Origin: Ectobius pallidus
Taxonomy: Eukaryota; Arthropoda; Insecta; Blattodea; Ectobiidae
Length of the DNA: 64,000 nucleotides
Assembly (NCBI GenBank): GCA_964059195.1
Contig: CAXKWD010000005.1
Location: 137,531,686-137,595,685, forward strand
Reading direction: 5' to 3'
In this document: piece after piece, positions 22,673-33,600 of the stretch
Numbering within the stretch: position 1 is the first letter of the stretch
Layout of the letters: every line of letters starts with the position of its first letter
Program-made: the position numbers and the translations under genes
Notes under the pieces: generated by a model
The model's database searches: none
What the model was told of the DNA's origin: nothing
What the model saw: only the letters and a program-made list of their open reading frames with translations

Positions 22673-22770
22673 TCTCGAATTATTAATATTAGGTACAAGG
22701 GCCACTCTCGCAGTTTTAATATTTGGTACAAGGGGCACACTCGCATTTTTAATATTTGGTATGGTCGGGA
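22638..22770. repeat. 33-bp tandem repeat, four copies
   Basis: ACTCTCG or ACACTCG recurs at 22,638, 22,671, 22,704 and 22,737, exactly 33 bp apart. Each is followed by a variant of TTTTTAATATTTGGTACAAG. The copies differ by a few bases. The left arm has one unit only. Because 33 is a multiple of three, a minus-strand frame shows an 11-residue repeat, which I take as incidental. Confidence 0.9.
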
Positions 22771-23224
22771 GTGTCGGCGACAATATACAAGGATAGTTTG
22801 GTCACCCTGTTCACTGAAAATCAAAATGCGAATATCGAGTGGGCGGAGCCTGTTTGGCACCTTATATTTGGTTTTAGCCCAACCTTTATCCGATTGTGAA
22901 ATAAAATCTGACACGAAAAGAGTTAAAAACCAGGACTCTCTAAAAAATTAAACAGGACAATAATTGAGCCACTGGCGGTCTCATGATACCCATAATTATT
23001 TACTCCACAAGACACATTTACCACCCTGTAACTTGGGTTATATTAGCCTGATCTCAGCAATCGTTTGATTTTGTTTTTGGGTCAAGGTTCAATGAACTGT
23101 CATATGGAGTACAAACAGGTTATAATTATTAAGGTTTTAAACGATGATTGGTTAATTAATAATCTTTTCTGTTTTATGAAATGTTTGAATTATAATAACT
23201 ATATTGCGAACACCAGCGTGGTCT
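22771..23224. other. Flank of the inverted repeat, possible element end
   Basis: The minus strand at about 22,811 reads CAGGGTGACCAAACTATCC, which looks like a transposon terminus just outside the tandem repeat. No partner end was found. Confidence 0.25.
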
Positions 23225-23480
23225 AGTACAATTACAATTACAATTACAATTACAATTTATTGTTCCAAATTACACGAAAAATACATACAAAAGTTGAGAC
23301 ACCACCCGAAGAAGCTGAGCTTGTGTTCGGGGGTGGTTCAGTTCAATATATTAGAAAAACTTATACTAAATAATTACTTAAAACAATACATAATTTGGAG
23401 AAGTATGACAAAATATTATGTATAAAAGGTTAGAACATGTTATTATACAATACAAAGGTACGAGGTAATACAATAATAAT
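23225..23480 (-). mobile_element. LINE 3' end with (TTGTAA)n tail
   Basis: A hexamer array of ATTACA units (23,228-23,256) is followed by TTTATTGTTCCAAATTACAC and by CCCGAAGAAGCTGAGCTTGT. A short simple-repeat tail joined to such a leader, read on the opposite strand, is the usual form of the 3' end of an insect non-LTR retrotransposon. No coding part remains. Confidence 0.5.
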
Positions 23481-23631
23481 AAGTGATTAAATTGTTTAAA
23501 GTGGATCCACATGACCACAATCGATCCTGATAGACTTTCGGATTTCGGTAAAGCAGGTAGAGAGATCTGGTTCAGAGAACACCCAGTCTTACGACAAGAA
23601 AAAATCTTTTGTAAAGTGTCAGTTGAGTCAT

Positions 23632-23775
23632 TGATACTGCAATACGTCGTATGTAAAAAATTGAAATTTTAATTTTAGTGCTTTTGTGATAAAAATGATC
23701 AGACCTTACCTTCTTGTAATTTTAATTTTAGTGCTTTTGTGATCAAAATGACCAGACCTACCTTCTTGTAAGGTG
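23632..23775. repeat. Tandem duplication of about 54 bp, related to the inverted-repeat arm
   Basis: TTTTAATTTTAGTGCTTTTG occurs twice, about 54 bp apart. Each copy continues with ATGATCAGACC / ATGACCAGACC and then CTTCTTGTAA. The sequence just before it (GATACTGCAATACGTCGTAT) matches 22,329-22,350 in the right arm. Confidence 0.75.
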
Positions 23776-23915
23776 TTTCTGAAAATAGTATTTTTGGATT
23801 CCAGATACCTCAAAATGAGTATTTATGTTAAAAACTCAACATCGAATTTCGGGGCCGATCACAAAATTTCCTCTACCTATAGTTCCTATAGTACAGGCAG
23901 AGGAAGTAAAAAATA
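23755..23915 (+). repeat. Interspersed repeat R-B, 3' part
   Basis: GATACCTCAAAATGAG, CATCGAATTTCGGGGCCGAT and the terminal CTACCTATAGTTCCTATAGT...GAGGAAGTAAAA are shared with 27,800-27,915. Confidence 0.6.
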
Positions 23916-24241
23916 GTATACGACTGTATCTTTACGGTATCCCTTTAAAAGGGCAGCTATCTCTGGAAAAAATGTACATATAACAAAGAACTTATATGCA
24001 AAGTGCGTAGGAAATTTAAATAAAGGCATGAAATACGAATTAACGACTTCAGACACAATGAAGAAGGCCATTCTAAGTACTCTAAACATCTTAACATCTA
24101 GTTTTGGATTATCTTAGGTATACTGAATATATTCATGATTCATGGGACGTATTAAATCACTGAATCCACTTGCGTACACCTTCAGCTGGGATACCACGAT
24201 GTAGGCTTATAATTTATTTAATTTTCAATATTATAATTATA

Positions 24242-25455
24242 GTAGCAGGTGCCTGTGACTTCGCCAGCGATAATTAATACAGAAATTAAAAATTAAGAGC
24301 AAAATAATTAAAACATCATATTTATTATCACTTACATGCTAATCATTCATAAACTGAACGATAAATAATTATAATGAAACAGCTAAACATCCGGCTTTGG
24401 AGGGCATTCCACGACTGGAAAATGACTGGAAAATGACCCCAAATTCGGATTTCCCTGGCACAGAAAAGCCCTGCATAGTAAGTTCCGTCCAAACCGATAA
24501 ATGTTTGCACGTTTAGGCCTACATTCATTATCCCTCTTCCGTCTATGTAGAAGATTTCAGATGTCTGCGTGCCTTGACGTTATAAAAAAATCTCATGTAA
24601 AACTCACATAACTTCCTCTGCCTAAATAAAAGTTTTTCTTCGGTGTAATATATTATGAAATATATTCTTTTCAAGTAAATTGGTTATAAAAATGAAATGA
24701 ATGTCGTTACTACATCTTATCGCATCTCCGATGGATACATAACCCAAATAAAATCTGATTAATGCACTCAAGAAACTTTCTTTACTTTAATCATGGCCAA
24801 AATACACCTTTCTGACTTCACATTCTGATAAAGAAGGTCATATTCAGTTGTTCCAAACCTGATGCAGAGCTTTATTGGTCACCATGCAAGACCGAGTTTC
24901 TACAAACAGTGGGTGGCTTATAATTACCCATCAGAGAATTTTTACGAAAAATGTTTCAAATAAAAGTTTTAGTTCTTGGTAGAACTTGGTAGAAAGAAAA
25001 TAGTTTGAGCCGTTTTCGAGAAAATCGTGAAGAAATAAATTTGCTTTATGTAAAATCCCCTTAAATATAAGAGAAAGTTGTCCTTATAGTACCTACGGTA
25101 CGAGCAGAGGAAGTAAAAATGATTCGACAAGGTGGGCTTAAAAAATCGAAGCGATCGATATTTCCATGTTATTTCCAAGTTTTGACAACAACAAAAAACT
25201 GCAAACAAAGCCACCTGCAATTGATCTGACAATTGAAATGTAATACCCAAAACTCATGCTTCGATAGCGCAAAACATTCACGTTTCCTGCCAGTTTTTCA
25301 CTCATAACTTGCGAACGAAAGCGAAAATTAAAAATCCAGCTTCGAGGTGAATTCGGCCACCCTTCAGTCCATCTATGTTTAAAATTTCAGATCTCTGCGT
25401 TCCCTAGATTCGGCTTGGGATCACACACACACACAAATATACAGACAAACACTTG
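24242..25455 (+). repeat. Composite of repeats R-C and R-B
   Basis: The R-C 5' module is at 24,242-24,445 (AGCAGGTGCCTGTGACTTCG; GAAACAGCTAAACATCCGGC). R-B follows at about 24,700-25,118, ending in GAGCAGAGGAAGTAAAAA. The R-C 3' module is at 25,125-25,455 (TTTTTCACTCATAACTTGCG, AGATCTCTGCGTTCCCTAG, then a CA run). The order suggests R-B inserted into R-C, but the joints are not resolved. Confidence 0.5.
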
Positions 25456-27234
25456 CTCTGTTCTAAAAATGTTTTGGTTTTACTTGCAGGCAGCGGGTTA
25501 CCTCATAGGAATAGATGCCAGCCCGTAAATCCTGAAGGCCCTTCTTAAGGATTTCTGCTCTTCCGAGGATTTCTTCTGTTGGTGTGTACGGTAAGTCATT
25601 CTTGAATTAGATTACAATAAAACGGAATTATATCACTCTGGACACATAAAAACCTTCATCACTCACTTCAAGTAATCTCGGAGATAGAGAGATGTGCTTA
25701 TTCGAAGACGCTATAGCAAGGCTTATAGGGACTTTAATGAATTCCACTAATCTACACAAGAGTTATAGGAGGGGAATAAGTGCCAAACGGAAGCATTGGC
25801 AGAATGTGCATCCCAAGGGAAGCAGGGGTGAAGATTTACGGGGGATACAGGAACCTCCCTTTCCTGGTTCATTAGTCAACTAGGGTTGTGACTTGGACTT
25901 CTTCTTCAAAGTGGTAAAGAAACACACATTAGATCATACACTGCTAGGACGCAACTGGAATAAGTAAATACCCACACGTGACTCCTGAGGACTTGCTTCC
26001 TTTTATTCAATTTTTTCTACTTTCGTCAGCGTTTGAGATGCAGTGCCATGCTGCGATATGTCATTGTCGAGAGACCGGCGCGGCGCTTACATTCAAACCT
26101 CTGTGTACCTCTTGAATTCTAATCCCTCATATTTCGCTACAAGCAGCTTACTTACAATTTCTCTCGCTTCTTACTTGTCAGATATCGTTACAGGTCATCG
26201 TACTTCGAGCAAGTGATCCCAAAATTTCTCAGGCGTAAAATGGAGGAATTTGAAACGTGTTTTCGTGTTTCTATGGATTGATCCTATCACAATATCAATT
26301 TCTATTCTAATGAAAATTAAACAAAACATTGAAACTTGATTTCTTAATTATCATCAACTATCTTTTTTACAATTACAATTTTTACACGATGAGAATGCTT
26401 ATACAAATTTTACCCTATGAACGGGGAATAATTTTAACGTTCAGTATTTACTTCAACTTCAATTTTCCTTAATTGGAATTTATATTTATTAACAGCTTAT
26501 TCACAGCTCTGGTTTCAGTTTAAAGATAGATTGAATACTGAATTGGTAACATTGTAAAAATAAAACAATTTTATTGTAATGCTAATGCAATTACTTATGC
26601 ATACGATTTTTTTAAATGCAACATTATGTTATAAGCAATTAAGCCAAAGTATACATCGACTTGGCTCCAGAGACTAGAGCTTCTGTTATATACGATTCTT
26701 ATGATGAATATAAAAAATATGACAACTATTATTGTACAGTAAATTGCAACGTCTCTATGTGCTTAATCAGAAATTTAACGGTTGAGTCATTCTGAGTAAC
26801 TATCTGTAGTGCTGCTATTATAATTTCCAGAAACACAGTAAAAGCTCGGTTCCAATAGGGCCATTTAAGGCCATCCCAAAGACATCACGTCCTCTGTTCA
26901 AGACAAAACTCGTTTGTCTCACAAATTGAAGGCTGAATTCTTGAAATTTCCTCGGGATCATCTTCGCAATCGGATGCATCTGTAACCAAATTACACCCTA
27001 TGATTATTTTCCTTCTCTTATTCATTTTGGTAATAGCAAATAATAAGTATGTTTGTAAATAGGGTTGCTAATCTTACAGAAATTCGTGCTAATGTAACCC
27101 TTGGGTGGCAAAGTCGCCAACTTCGTGACACACCCTCAATAGATCTGTATCTTGTTTAATATAACTTATCCCCTTTGATGGGGCGAAGGGTTCCAGAGGA
27201 GGTTTTAGTTCTCTATGTGAATTTTGTTACGATT
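25456..27234. other. Unique DNA, nothing recognised
   Basis: Only short open frames. A GC-richer patch near 26,060-26,090 (GAGACCGGCGCGGCGC) stands alone. No gene could be assigned. Confidence 0.45.
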
Positions 27235-27548
27235 ATTTTCCGAGAGAGGGCAGAGGAACAGGTGATAAGCCCATCGCCTCTTAACCCCCCTATGGAAACC
27301 AAGGTATTACTTGGACGTGAAAGGGCCGAGAAATTTTGTCCAGAGGTTCTAATTCAGGCTTGGAGTTCTTTTACGTGCCGTAAGCCTACGGCACGGGCTC
27401 CCCAACTTAAAGTCCCAGGGAGGATTCCGTGCCCAGGATTTTTACGCCTGAAAAATTCATCGACCGCGGCCGGATTTGAACCCGCGACCTTCGGACCTTC
27501 GAATCTAGAGGAGGGCACGCTACCTCTAGACCCCCGTGGCCGACCTCA
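27235..27548 (-). mobile_element. tRNA-derived SINE (family S2), near full length
   Basis: The minus strand has the head GGCCACGGGGGTCTAGAGGT, box B GGTTCAAATCC in GTCGCGGGTTCAAATCCGGC, and the body CGCGGTCGATGAATTTTTCA. Later come GGCACGTAAAAGAACTCC and GGACAAAATTTCTCGGC, shared with the S4 copy at 8.3 kb. An imperfect hairpin GTGCCGTAGGCTTACGGCAC is internal. The 125-codon open frame on the plus strand is a by-product. Confidence 0.8.
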
Positions 27549-27603
27549 GTAGATACCTAACCCAAATATAAAATAGATAGATATATAAGCATTCATGAAC
27601 CAC

Positions 27604-27700
27604 AGATTACTGTCTCTCAGTTGGTAGAACATTGCATTGGCGCGAATAGCCAAAGGTCCTGGGTACAAGTCACAGTGTCGGAGGAATTTTTCTCCTATAA
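27604..27700 (+). mobile_element. tRNA-derived SINE head (family S5)
   Basis: TCTCTCAGTTGGTAGAACAT (box A) and CCTGGGTACAAGTCACAG (box B, one change from GGTTCAAGTC) are correctly spaced. The sequence then passes into R-B. The resemblance to a tRNA is strong in the boxes, but no acceptor stem closes, so it is not a tRNA gene. Confidence 0.65.
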
Positions 27701-27709
27701 TATTCTCAT

Positions 27710-27915
27710 AAAAAATTGTGTTTATACGATTTTTCGATCCTGGGATATGCTTTTCACAGACACACACATAGATATGTTTATGGAAATAGCATTTTTTTGT
27801 TTAGGGTACCTCAAAACATATATTTGAACATTAGGCCTACATCTAATTTCCGGGTAGAACACAAAAGACCTACTTCACCTACCTGTAGTTCCTATGGTAG
27901 AGGAAATAAAAAATC
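27710..27915 (+). repeat. Interspersed repeat R-B, 3' part
   Basis: It shares AGGGTACCTCAAAACA, CTAATTTCCGGGTAGAACAC and ACCTGTAGTTCCTATGGTAG...GAGGAAATAAAAAA with the copies at 3.1 and 23.8 kb. Confidence 0.6.
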
Positions 27916-28895
27916 CTGTAGCCTACCTTAGATAAGGGGGAAAACAAGTTTTAATATATCGCACACTTCGAACATTTGCAACATAGATAGGATGTGCAAA
28001 TAGATGAATAAAGCTGAAGTAAATATTTTGGTAGCGAAGTGAGTGTGCACAGAGGGTGAGAAGGCAGCAGCTCTTTGCATATACAGGAAGGTGTGCAAAC
28101 AAAACGTTAACATGTAGCGTTACTGAGGTTTCCGTGACACTTTAGCATTATATCACCTGCAAGTCTAGTTTATTGTCTTACCCCTCAAGTGCATAAACAC
28201 CTCCATTATCTGCTTACATGCACGGTGCAGTAATTAAAGTCTCAACTGCTGTGGCTTGAGTGTAATCAAAACGTGACTCAGCTGAGACTGCTGAGCTAGA
28301 ACCACACACATTCCCCTTTAAACATTCAATATTTCCTCTATTGTTACTCTAAAAATGTATGCTACACATTGATCGGTATCGCCATACACTGGTAACATAT
28401 TCCATAATTATGTTGTTTTGCCTTTTTCTCATTTAATATAAAGACTACTAAAGTAGATAAGGTATCAGTGAATATAAATTTTACTGACTTTTGACATAGC
28501 AGGTCAGTTTACGTTAAAATACTTCGTGACTTGTCACATATATATAGCATATGGTATAGTATGGTTTATTCTCATTCGTAATGTTATTTTCAAAGACCAT
28601 CGGTTGCATTTCTCCTTATCCGAGGTTTCCTTTATACATATTAAAAATTTTTCATGTATGATAAAAAATTATTTAGATACATCAAACAACAAACATCACT
28701 TTACCACATACAATAATTACAACAAGAAATTAATTTAAACTTAACTATGTATGTAATAACCTCTTATTTAGTTTGCTCTATTTTTTCTTTACATTTCTTT
28801 GTTGTCAAAAAAATTTTTTTTTACCTAATTACAAAAAAAAAACTTGTTACCTTTATTGTATTACAATTTTTCTATAGCAACATTAAGAATTCCAT
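27916..28895. other. AT-rich DNA, nothing recognised
   Basis: The only notable motif is GTGACTCAGCTGAGAC at about 28,274, a CTCAGCTGAG palindrome with an AP-1-like half. Confidence 0.45.
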
Positions 28896-29735
28896 ATCAT
28901 TAAACATTTCTATTTAGTGTTCTGTGGCTTCACATTCAAGCAGGATGCGTTTAGAATTTTCGTTTGAACTGCAAAATGGGCACATTCCTTTTTAGGTATT
29001 ATTTCTAGTATTTCTCAACGTCCATTTACCTAATCTGCACCATGCTAAACCTATCCTCTCTACTTTATTATTGTTTAATTAAAAAGTTTCTTATCCCCTA
29101 TTTGTTTTTATGTTTCTATAATAATTTAAATTTGCTTATTTCGCTTGGCATCTCTTGGTTAGACACGTCATTGCATCCATTTCTTATTATTTTGCATATT
29201 ATCTTTGTATAAAGTGCGCCCATCACTTTGCGATATCCATATTATCCTAATGTGTTAATTTCCTTTTCTAATTCCCTCCACCAGTCAATTTCAATTTAAG
29301 TATTTTGTAAACATTTTAAACATTCATAGCCTAACTTCTTTTCTTTGTTTCCATTGCTGTTCATAATATGGTTTACAAATTGTATCTTACCCCTGCTATT
29401 CACTATCCCCATCTCTAACATGTCCGCTACATTAGCCGAATTTGTAGGTACACAATTTGTAGGTAGCAATATCTTGCTCTGACTTGACCCATCAAAATCA
29501 AAACAGGTTGTTTTCCATGGAATTGTACTAACTGAAAATGCATTCTTTATTCTAAAATAAGGAGCTTTGTTCATGAATGATGTCAAATCCTTGAAAATTA
29601 CTTGCACTAGTTGTTTGATCCTCTTCCTGTAAAATATACAATTTGTCGCTTGCAATGTTTTTCCATTCCGGTCTTGTCTTGTCTACGCATTCGTACGTAA
29701 CATAACACGATGTTCGTGTTTGCCCATAATCCACT
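28896..29735 (-). pseudogene. LINE ORF2 C-terminal fragment with CPxC...C zinc-knuckle
   Basis: On the minus strand about 28,905-29,050 reads IGLAWCRLGKWTLRNTRNNT, a stop, then KGMCPFCSSNENSKRILLEC and EATEH. C-P-x-C followed by L-L-E-C is the cysteine motif at the C-terminus of many non-LTR retrotransposon ORF2 proteins (the usual histidine before ILLEC is an arginine here). Upstream, 29,296-29,734 holds two overlapping minus-strand frames with LINE-like composition but no clear motif. Stops and frameshifts break it. I am fairly sure of the cysteine motif and unsure how far upstream the element goes. Confidence 0.6.
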
Positions 29736-30135
29736 CTGTGTAAAACTGTGTGTGCGTATGAAAAATAGTGAGTGACAGAATAGTTACAGAGTAATTTTGA
29801 AGTTTATTAATTTTGAGTTAGCAGCAGACGGGAGGAAGGGTTCAGTACACAAGACGCATGTCAAGTACAATGGAGGGGAGCGTGCAGTCCATCAGCGTGC
29901 TTGCTATGTGTGAAATTACCCCCTCACATGCACTCCATTCCCTGAAAATATGGAAATCCCTAAATATTGTAAGTAAATTATCCGCAAATATTCAATAAGC
30001 ACATAATAACTGCAAGGGAACAGACATTTTATTTATATAACAATAATTAATGAAAAATTAACGAACATTACAGGTAGAAAACTCGATTACAATGTTCATG
30101 ACAAGAGAGTATACTCATTTATTCGATATAATAAA
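29736..30135. other. AT-rich DNA, nothing recognised
   Basis: No feature seen. Confidence 0.45.
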
Positions 30136-30139
30136 AACG

Positions 30140-30412
30140 AAAGGCTCAGACGGTTCCAAGAGTTTGCGACTCCCAGGTTTTAGACAATCGGCACATGAAG
30201 GTAGTAAGGTTTTCAGCCTTACGCACCGGCTGCCTTTAACCCCCAGGATTGCTCCTGGTACTCATTGCTGTTAGAGGCTGAGTCGACCCCAGGGCCATAG
30301 TGCCACCAGAAGGATTAGGCCAATGGAAAAAATCTAACGATCTCGTCGGGGATCGAACCCGCTACCTTCCGATTTGTAGCACAGCGCCTCAACCACTACA
30401 CTACGGCGTAAC
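30140..30412 (-). mobile_element. tRNA-derived SINE (family S3), copy 1
   Basis: The minus strand starts ACGCCGTAGTGTAGTGGTTG (box A), has GCGGGTTCGATCCCCGACG (box B), and continues with TTGGCCTAATCCTTCTGGTG and GGGTCGACTCAGCCTCTAAC. All of these match 53,514-53,680. The 3' part after ACCAGGAGCAAT differs between copies. Confidence 0.85.
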
Positions 30413-31394
30413 ACACTAAATATACATGTCTAGTTCAAATATTTATTTTCACCATCCAAAACAAAAATAAAAAACTTTGAAAGTTTTTATCGCCGTACTT
30501 CTACGCTTTCAGATGTTTTTGGAAAAATAAAATTTGAGGAATTTGTAATCTTGTTGTAAATTCATTCTGTTAATATTCTAGTTATTCCTTCACACATGCT
30601 GATTAAACTTCTCAATAAACCATGGCCTAAACTCAATAGTTACTGAAATAAGGACCTTCTGGCACTTTGTCAGTTTACCTTTATTCATTTTAAATTTAAA
30701 AGGATAGCCTATTTTAGGAGTCGAAAGTGTTTCTTTCTTTGAAGAGATCAAAGAAGCATTTTGAAGAGCACAGTTAAGGATTCTTGATGTTATAACTCGG
30801 AAAGGGAACACAACGTACCATTCTTGTTATGTATACCACATTACAGCTTTAACGTTATGTTTGCTACGAGGAAAAGGAGTGGGGAGTATCGACCAAACAA
30901 AATGTAGAACTCCTACATTGCTATCGTAATGAAATGAAAATTCATTATTGTGAGTCATATGTGTCTGTAATTTTATATTTGGGTTTTGCGCTTTCCTTTT
31001 CGCAAGCCTGGGGGTATTCCTTGTTTGCTGAACAATAACCATACGCACAGAGGAATGTATCTAATTAATTTGCGTCACAGTCGAGTGAGCCTCGACCCCT
31101 GAGAGAGCAATTTTATTTCATGAAGAGAAATATGCTGCAGCTTTTCTACCTATGTGTAAGTGGAGAGCTTTAGAACAATACGTCTCTGTTGTAAGATATC
31201 GTGCAATTAAGAGCTTTTTATAAGGGTAAATACATTATAATATGAAGCGTTTGTTTGCCTTTAGCTTTACAAGTAGGAGACATTTATCTTTTAATTGGTA
31301 ACACTTGTCCTTTGAATGTAGAAATAGGTTCTTTAGTTTACTATGTTTCTATGGTAAATGACTAGAATAAAACACAACTTTTTTATTATTATTA
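30413..31394. other. AT-rich DNA, nothing recognised
   Basis: No gene or matched repeat seen. Confidence 0.45.
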
Positions 31395-31650
31395 ATATCC
31401 AGTAAGAGTACGGATGAAATGGGCTGGACATATTGCGCGCATAAAAAATATTGACTCAAAAATATTGACTCGGAGACCAGAAGGGAAAAGACCACGTGGA
31501 AGACCTAAACGTAGGTGAGAGGACAATATTAGGATAGATTTAAGGGAAGTAGGATTTGCGAAGGATGATTGGGTTAGAGTTAGCACAGGATAGGATAGAA
31601 TGGCGGGCTCAGATAAGCGTATCAATGAACCTTCGGGTTCCATAAAATAT
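31395..31650 (+). pseudogene. LINE ORF2 C-terminal remnant (WAGH...RPxGRPxRR type)
   Basis: The plus strand reads in one frame MKWAGHIARI, RRPEGKRPRGRPKRR, then a TGA where the family has tryptophan, then EDNIRIDLREVGFAKDDWVR and, after a decayed stretch, NEPSGS. This arrangement is the well-known end of the second ORF of many insect non-LTR retrotransposons. A 14-bp unit (AAAAATATTGACTC) is duplicated in frame-breaking fashion inside it. Only the last ~80 codons remain; 5' truncation is typical of LINEs. Confidence 0.8.
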
Positions 31651-31939
31651 ATAACATTCCTTTGGCTTGCTGAGGAATTGTCTATTGCCATAGAGAGAGT
31701 ATTATTATCCGCCTTAACCCTTAGCACACAACTTATCTTGATCCACTCAAAAACAGCTTTAAAAGATAGACACAAATAAAATATTGATGTCACATATAAA
31801 GATGTAGATGACAGCTGGATTCTTTATTAAATATTTAATATTATAACCCCTATCTGACGAAAATGAAATATTTTAATTGTTATTATCCGGTTTTACAATG
31901 CACTTCCATTTACATTATCCGGTAATCAAAGATTACATA

Positions 31940-32205
31940 TCCAATTTAATTTTCATTTATGTCTATCTGTTCATAAATTCTCTTCAATATTTCTTCTTCT
32001 AGAAGTCGGAATTCCTTGTATCCTCGGCGATCTCCCTCTTTTCTTCCTTCCTGGTGGTTCCCATAACATAATCCTCCGTGGTAGTCTCTCCTCTGCCATT
32101 CTTTTTGTACGTCCATACCATAAGTGCTGCTTTTCTTCCACAAAATCAGGGATCGAATTTGTGACATCCATTTTCTTCCTGTTGACTTCATTTCTAAAAC
32201 ACAAA
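31940..32205 (-). pseudogene. LINE ORF2 C-terminal remnant (WYGHxKRM type)
   Basis: The minus strand reads HLWYGRTKRMAEERLPRRIM and LWEPPGRKKRGRS, followed by IQGI and NIEENL; the family pattern is W-Y-G-H-V-K-R-M...P-G-R-R-K-R-G-R-P. It is a different LINE family from 31,395-31,650 and lies in the opposite direction about 300 bp away. One or two frameshifts separate the last part. No reverse transcriptase core remains. Confidence 0.75.
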
Positions 32206-32566
32206 ACTTACCAGCAATAATAAATTTGAATTGTAAATAGAATAATACAATTTTACAGAATTGTTATTTCTATAAAATATTTTAAATATGATGTAACATT
32301 GTAACTGATTTAGTGAAAAATGTTAGACACGATGCAGACGAATGGTAGCCGGGTATTTTCAGGCGAACATGTGCTATTGATGCAAAACATATTAAACAGA
32401 TTATACTGAGTTTTAACACTTTGTTTTTGTTGTGATATAGCTGTTTAACAACGACTATGAACTTATTCGGCCAAGGTACGGCTTGCATTGATTTATGTTT
32501 GAAAAATTATACTGTATACTTATTTAATATTTGAAAATAGGCGTAGCTATTCCAGGTAAAATAAAA

Positions 32567-32567
<1 letters not shown>

Positions 32568-32608
<41 letters not shown>

Positions 32609-32623
32609 TACTATTATTATTAC

Positions 32624-32661
<38 letters not shown>
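32568..32661. repeat. (ATT)n microsatellite, with ACT interruptions
   Basis: About 31 trinucleotide units broken by ACT. On the other strand it is followed by ATGTTTTATTTTACCTGG, close to the leader at 38,465, so it is probably the tail of a truncated LINE. Confidence 0.9.
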
Positions 32662-32734
32662 GCAGCTCTGTAATTTGGGAATTATTTTCATGGCACATAA
32701 CCATGCCATACACCAAAAAGTAACTAAATTTCAG

Positions 32735-32850
32735 CATGGGTGGCGCAGTCAATATGGTACTGGCTTTCTAAACCCATGTTCGCGGGTTCGATCCCGGCCC
32801 AGATCGATGGCATTTATGCGTGAAAATAACAAAGCCCTGGTACCAACTCG
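32735..32850 (+). mobile_element. tRNA-derived SINE (family S4), head
   Basis: GGGTGGCGCAGTCAATATGG (box A), GCGGGTTCGATCCCGGCCCA (box B) and GATCGATGGCATTTATG match the minus-strand copy at 8.3-8.5 kb. Confidence 0.8.
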
Positions 32851-33454
32851 CTATTCGAATTATGCCTTCCTCCATCCATCCCATAAATTGTTATTTAAAA
32901 GAGGCCATTTGCTTATGTGTGGAGATAAAACACACTATGAACTTTGTAATTTATTCCGTTATAAAATATATCAGCAGGTGAAGTTTAGTTTATATTGTAG
33001 ATAACTTAGACTACCCAAGCTTCCATTATAACGAGTGGCATAATAAAATGTAAAACTAGGTTACCTTGTTATAAAATGTGCAGTATTATAACTCTAACGG
33101 AGACTGTGTAATATAATCTATGGTGTAGTAATATTGTTTTATAACTCTTCTAAAGCATGAAAAATCCTATTACGTGCAGGAATATGAACGATCTGATGTT
33201 GGAAGAACAAACTTAATCTTCTTTGTGTGTATTATTTTTACCATTCTCATGGTTTAAAATATACGTTAACAATTATTTAAAGTGCGATATAGCAGCAATG
33301 TCAAACTCCCGTACATTATGTAAAGAGGGTCTCCAAATTAATTCAAAGAACTTTACGATATTATAGATAACCTTTTCTAAAACGCGTTTTGTTAAAGGGG
33401 TCTTTCTGTCTCATTGCATTATATTTTCTTTCAGTGTCCTTTTTTCAACATATA

Positions 33455-33600
33455 CAGAGTGTAAAAAAGTTAGGCCAAAACTTTGGGGAAACATTCCTTG
33501 AATATAGCCTAGTGGATGAAATTATGTTATATAAACATGGGTCCGAAAATGCCTAATTTCTGGGTAGAACCCTTTGTCTACAACTCTGCTGATATGGTAT
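33455..33600 (+). mobile_element. Possible mariner-like element end
   Basis: CAGAGTGTAAAAAAGTTAGG, GGGGAAACATTCCTTGAATA and AACATGGGTCCGAAAATGCC recall the 5' regions of insect mariner-like elements that begin with a GGGTGTAAAAA-type terminus. I know this pattern from memory only. No transposase or partner end is visible here. Confidence 0.3.

Noticed and set aside
22638..22770. CRISPR-like array
   Set aside because: The units are contiguous with no spacers, and the DNA is eukaryotic.
22424..22914. Minus-strand frames with an 11-residue repeat as a repeat protein
   Set aside because: The period comes from the 33-bp tandem repeat. A second frame is open in the same place, and the flanks are transposon sequence.
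27175..27552. 125-codon plus-strand frame as a gene
   Set aside because: It is the complement of an S2 SINE. GFEPATFGPSN is the usual translation of the box B region.
27604..27700. tRNA genes at the many box A/box B sites
   Set aside because: In every case the acceptor stem does not close, and the sequence continues into a SINE body shared with other copies or into another repeat.
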